Origin: Porticoccaceae bacterium
GTDB lineage: Bacteria; Pseudomonadota; Gammaproteobacteria; Pseudomonadales; Porticoccaceae
DNA: 24,467 nucleotides
Reading direction: 5' to 3'
Assembly (NCBI GenBank): GCA_023229065.1
Contig: JALNZZ010000013.1
Coordinates: forward strand, 1-24,467
In this document: piece by piece, positions 24,188-24,467 of the stretch
How the letters are laid out: each line of letters begins with the position of its first letter
Position numbering within the stretch: the stretch's first letter is position 1
The notes under the pieces: model-generated
The model's database searches: none
What the model was told of the DNA's origin: nothing
What the model saw: the letters and a program-made list of their open reading frames with translations, nothing else
Program-made: the position numbers and the translations under genes

Positions 24188-24457
24188 CTACTTGAAGAGG
24201 TCGGAGTGGGAGCCCGTCCTGACCAAATACAGGTCGCTTTCGTTCACCTGGTAGATCAGCAGCCAGTCGGGCTCGATGTGGAGGTCTCTGTAGCCCTCCA
24301 TGTCCCCCGACAGGGCATGATCCTTGTACCGGGGTTCCAACCCCTCTCCGCTCTGGAGCTTCGCCAGAACGGTTTCCAGTTTCTTTATATTCTTGCCACG
24401 CTTTTTCACTCGGCTGAGATCCTTCTTGAATTTCGCCGAGAGGACGAGTTCGCGCAC
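24188..24457 (-). CDS. yafQ: YafQ-family toxin (type II toxin-antitoxin mRNA interferase)
   Basis: Small ribosome-dependent mRNA endonuclease of the RelE/ParE superfamily. The product is 89 residues from a GTG at 24457. It matches the YafQ pattern closely: LSAKFKKDLSRVKKRGK at the N-terminus, YKDHALSG, LHIEPDWLLIYQV and RTGSHSDLFK at the end. The catalytic set His47, His60, Asp64, His84 and Phe88 lines up with His50, His63, Asp67, His87 and Phe91 of E. coli YafQ, so it is probably active. In E. coli the DinJ antitoxin gene lies immediately upstream of the toxin; here that would be beyond 24467, and a TAA at 24462-24464 just before the GTG could be its stop. The location next to a tRNA suggests acquisition. 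Confidence 0.9.
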   Translation of the reverse strand: MRELVLSAKFKKDLSRVKKRGKNIKKLETVLAKLQSGEGLEPRYKDHALSGDMEGYRDLHIEPDWLLIYQVNESDLYLVRTGSHSDLFK

Positions 24458-24467
24458 GAGATTACAG

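Overview
This window reads as a conserved chromosomal segment of a gammaproteobacterium. The gene orders nnr-tsaE-amiB-mutL-miaA-hfq-hflX-hflK-hflC, queA-tgt-secD-secF and fmdB-aspS-yebC are those of Pseudomonas-like and marine gammaproteobacteria. An endonuclease-type MutL, a Pseudomonas-type AspRS residue (His30) and an HU protein with a histone-H1-like tail would fit a Cellvibrionales-type marine lineage, but that placement is inference. Coding density is high and there is no prophage, transposase or CRISPR array. One likely accessory patch sits at the far right.

Layout. Positions 1-10055 (minus strand) form one long cluster read right to left: Nnr (NAD(P)HX repair), TsaE (t6A), AmiB (septal amidase), MutL, MiaA, Hfq, HflX, HflK and HflC, the last cut by the window edge. 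Many junctions are tight (TAAATG between mutL and miaA, TAATG between hflK and hflC). The hfq flanks are the exception: they hold two hairpin-rich intergenic stretches. Positions 10056-10380 are non-coding. queG (10381-11553) and rpsT (11682-11948) run on the plus strand and meet yebC at a bidirectional terminator. fmdB-aspS-yebC (15040 down to 12061) run on the minus strand. An HU-type protein with an Ala/Lys/Pro tail lies at 15433-15897 (plus). A HIT protein (minus) and proS (plus) diverge near 16.5 kb. proS and secF converge on a second bidirectional terminator. queA-tgt-secD-secF occupy 23677 down to 18426 (minus), without the expected yajC. A tRNA-Leu(CAA) with a stable-RNA-type promoter lies at 23866-23951, followed by a short unassigned stretch and a YafQ-type toxin.

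Functional theme. Much of the window serves translation and tRNA quality. MiaA, TsaE, QueA, Tgt and QueG modify tRNA; AspRS and ProRS charge it; rpsT, Hfq and HflX act on ribosomes or mRNA. Three separated queuosine genes lie within 13 kb. The rest covers membrane proteolysis control (HflKC), protein export (SecDF), mismatch repair and cell separation. I found no clearly new multigene system. The best leads are RNA structures around hfq, hflX and yebC, the tailed HU protein, non-AUG starts at rpsT and hflX, the missing yajC, and the tRNA-Leu/toxin junction.
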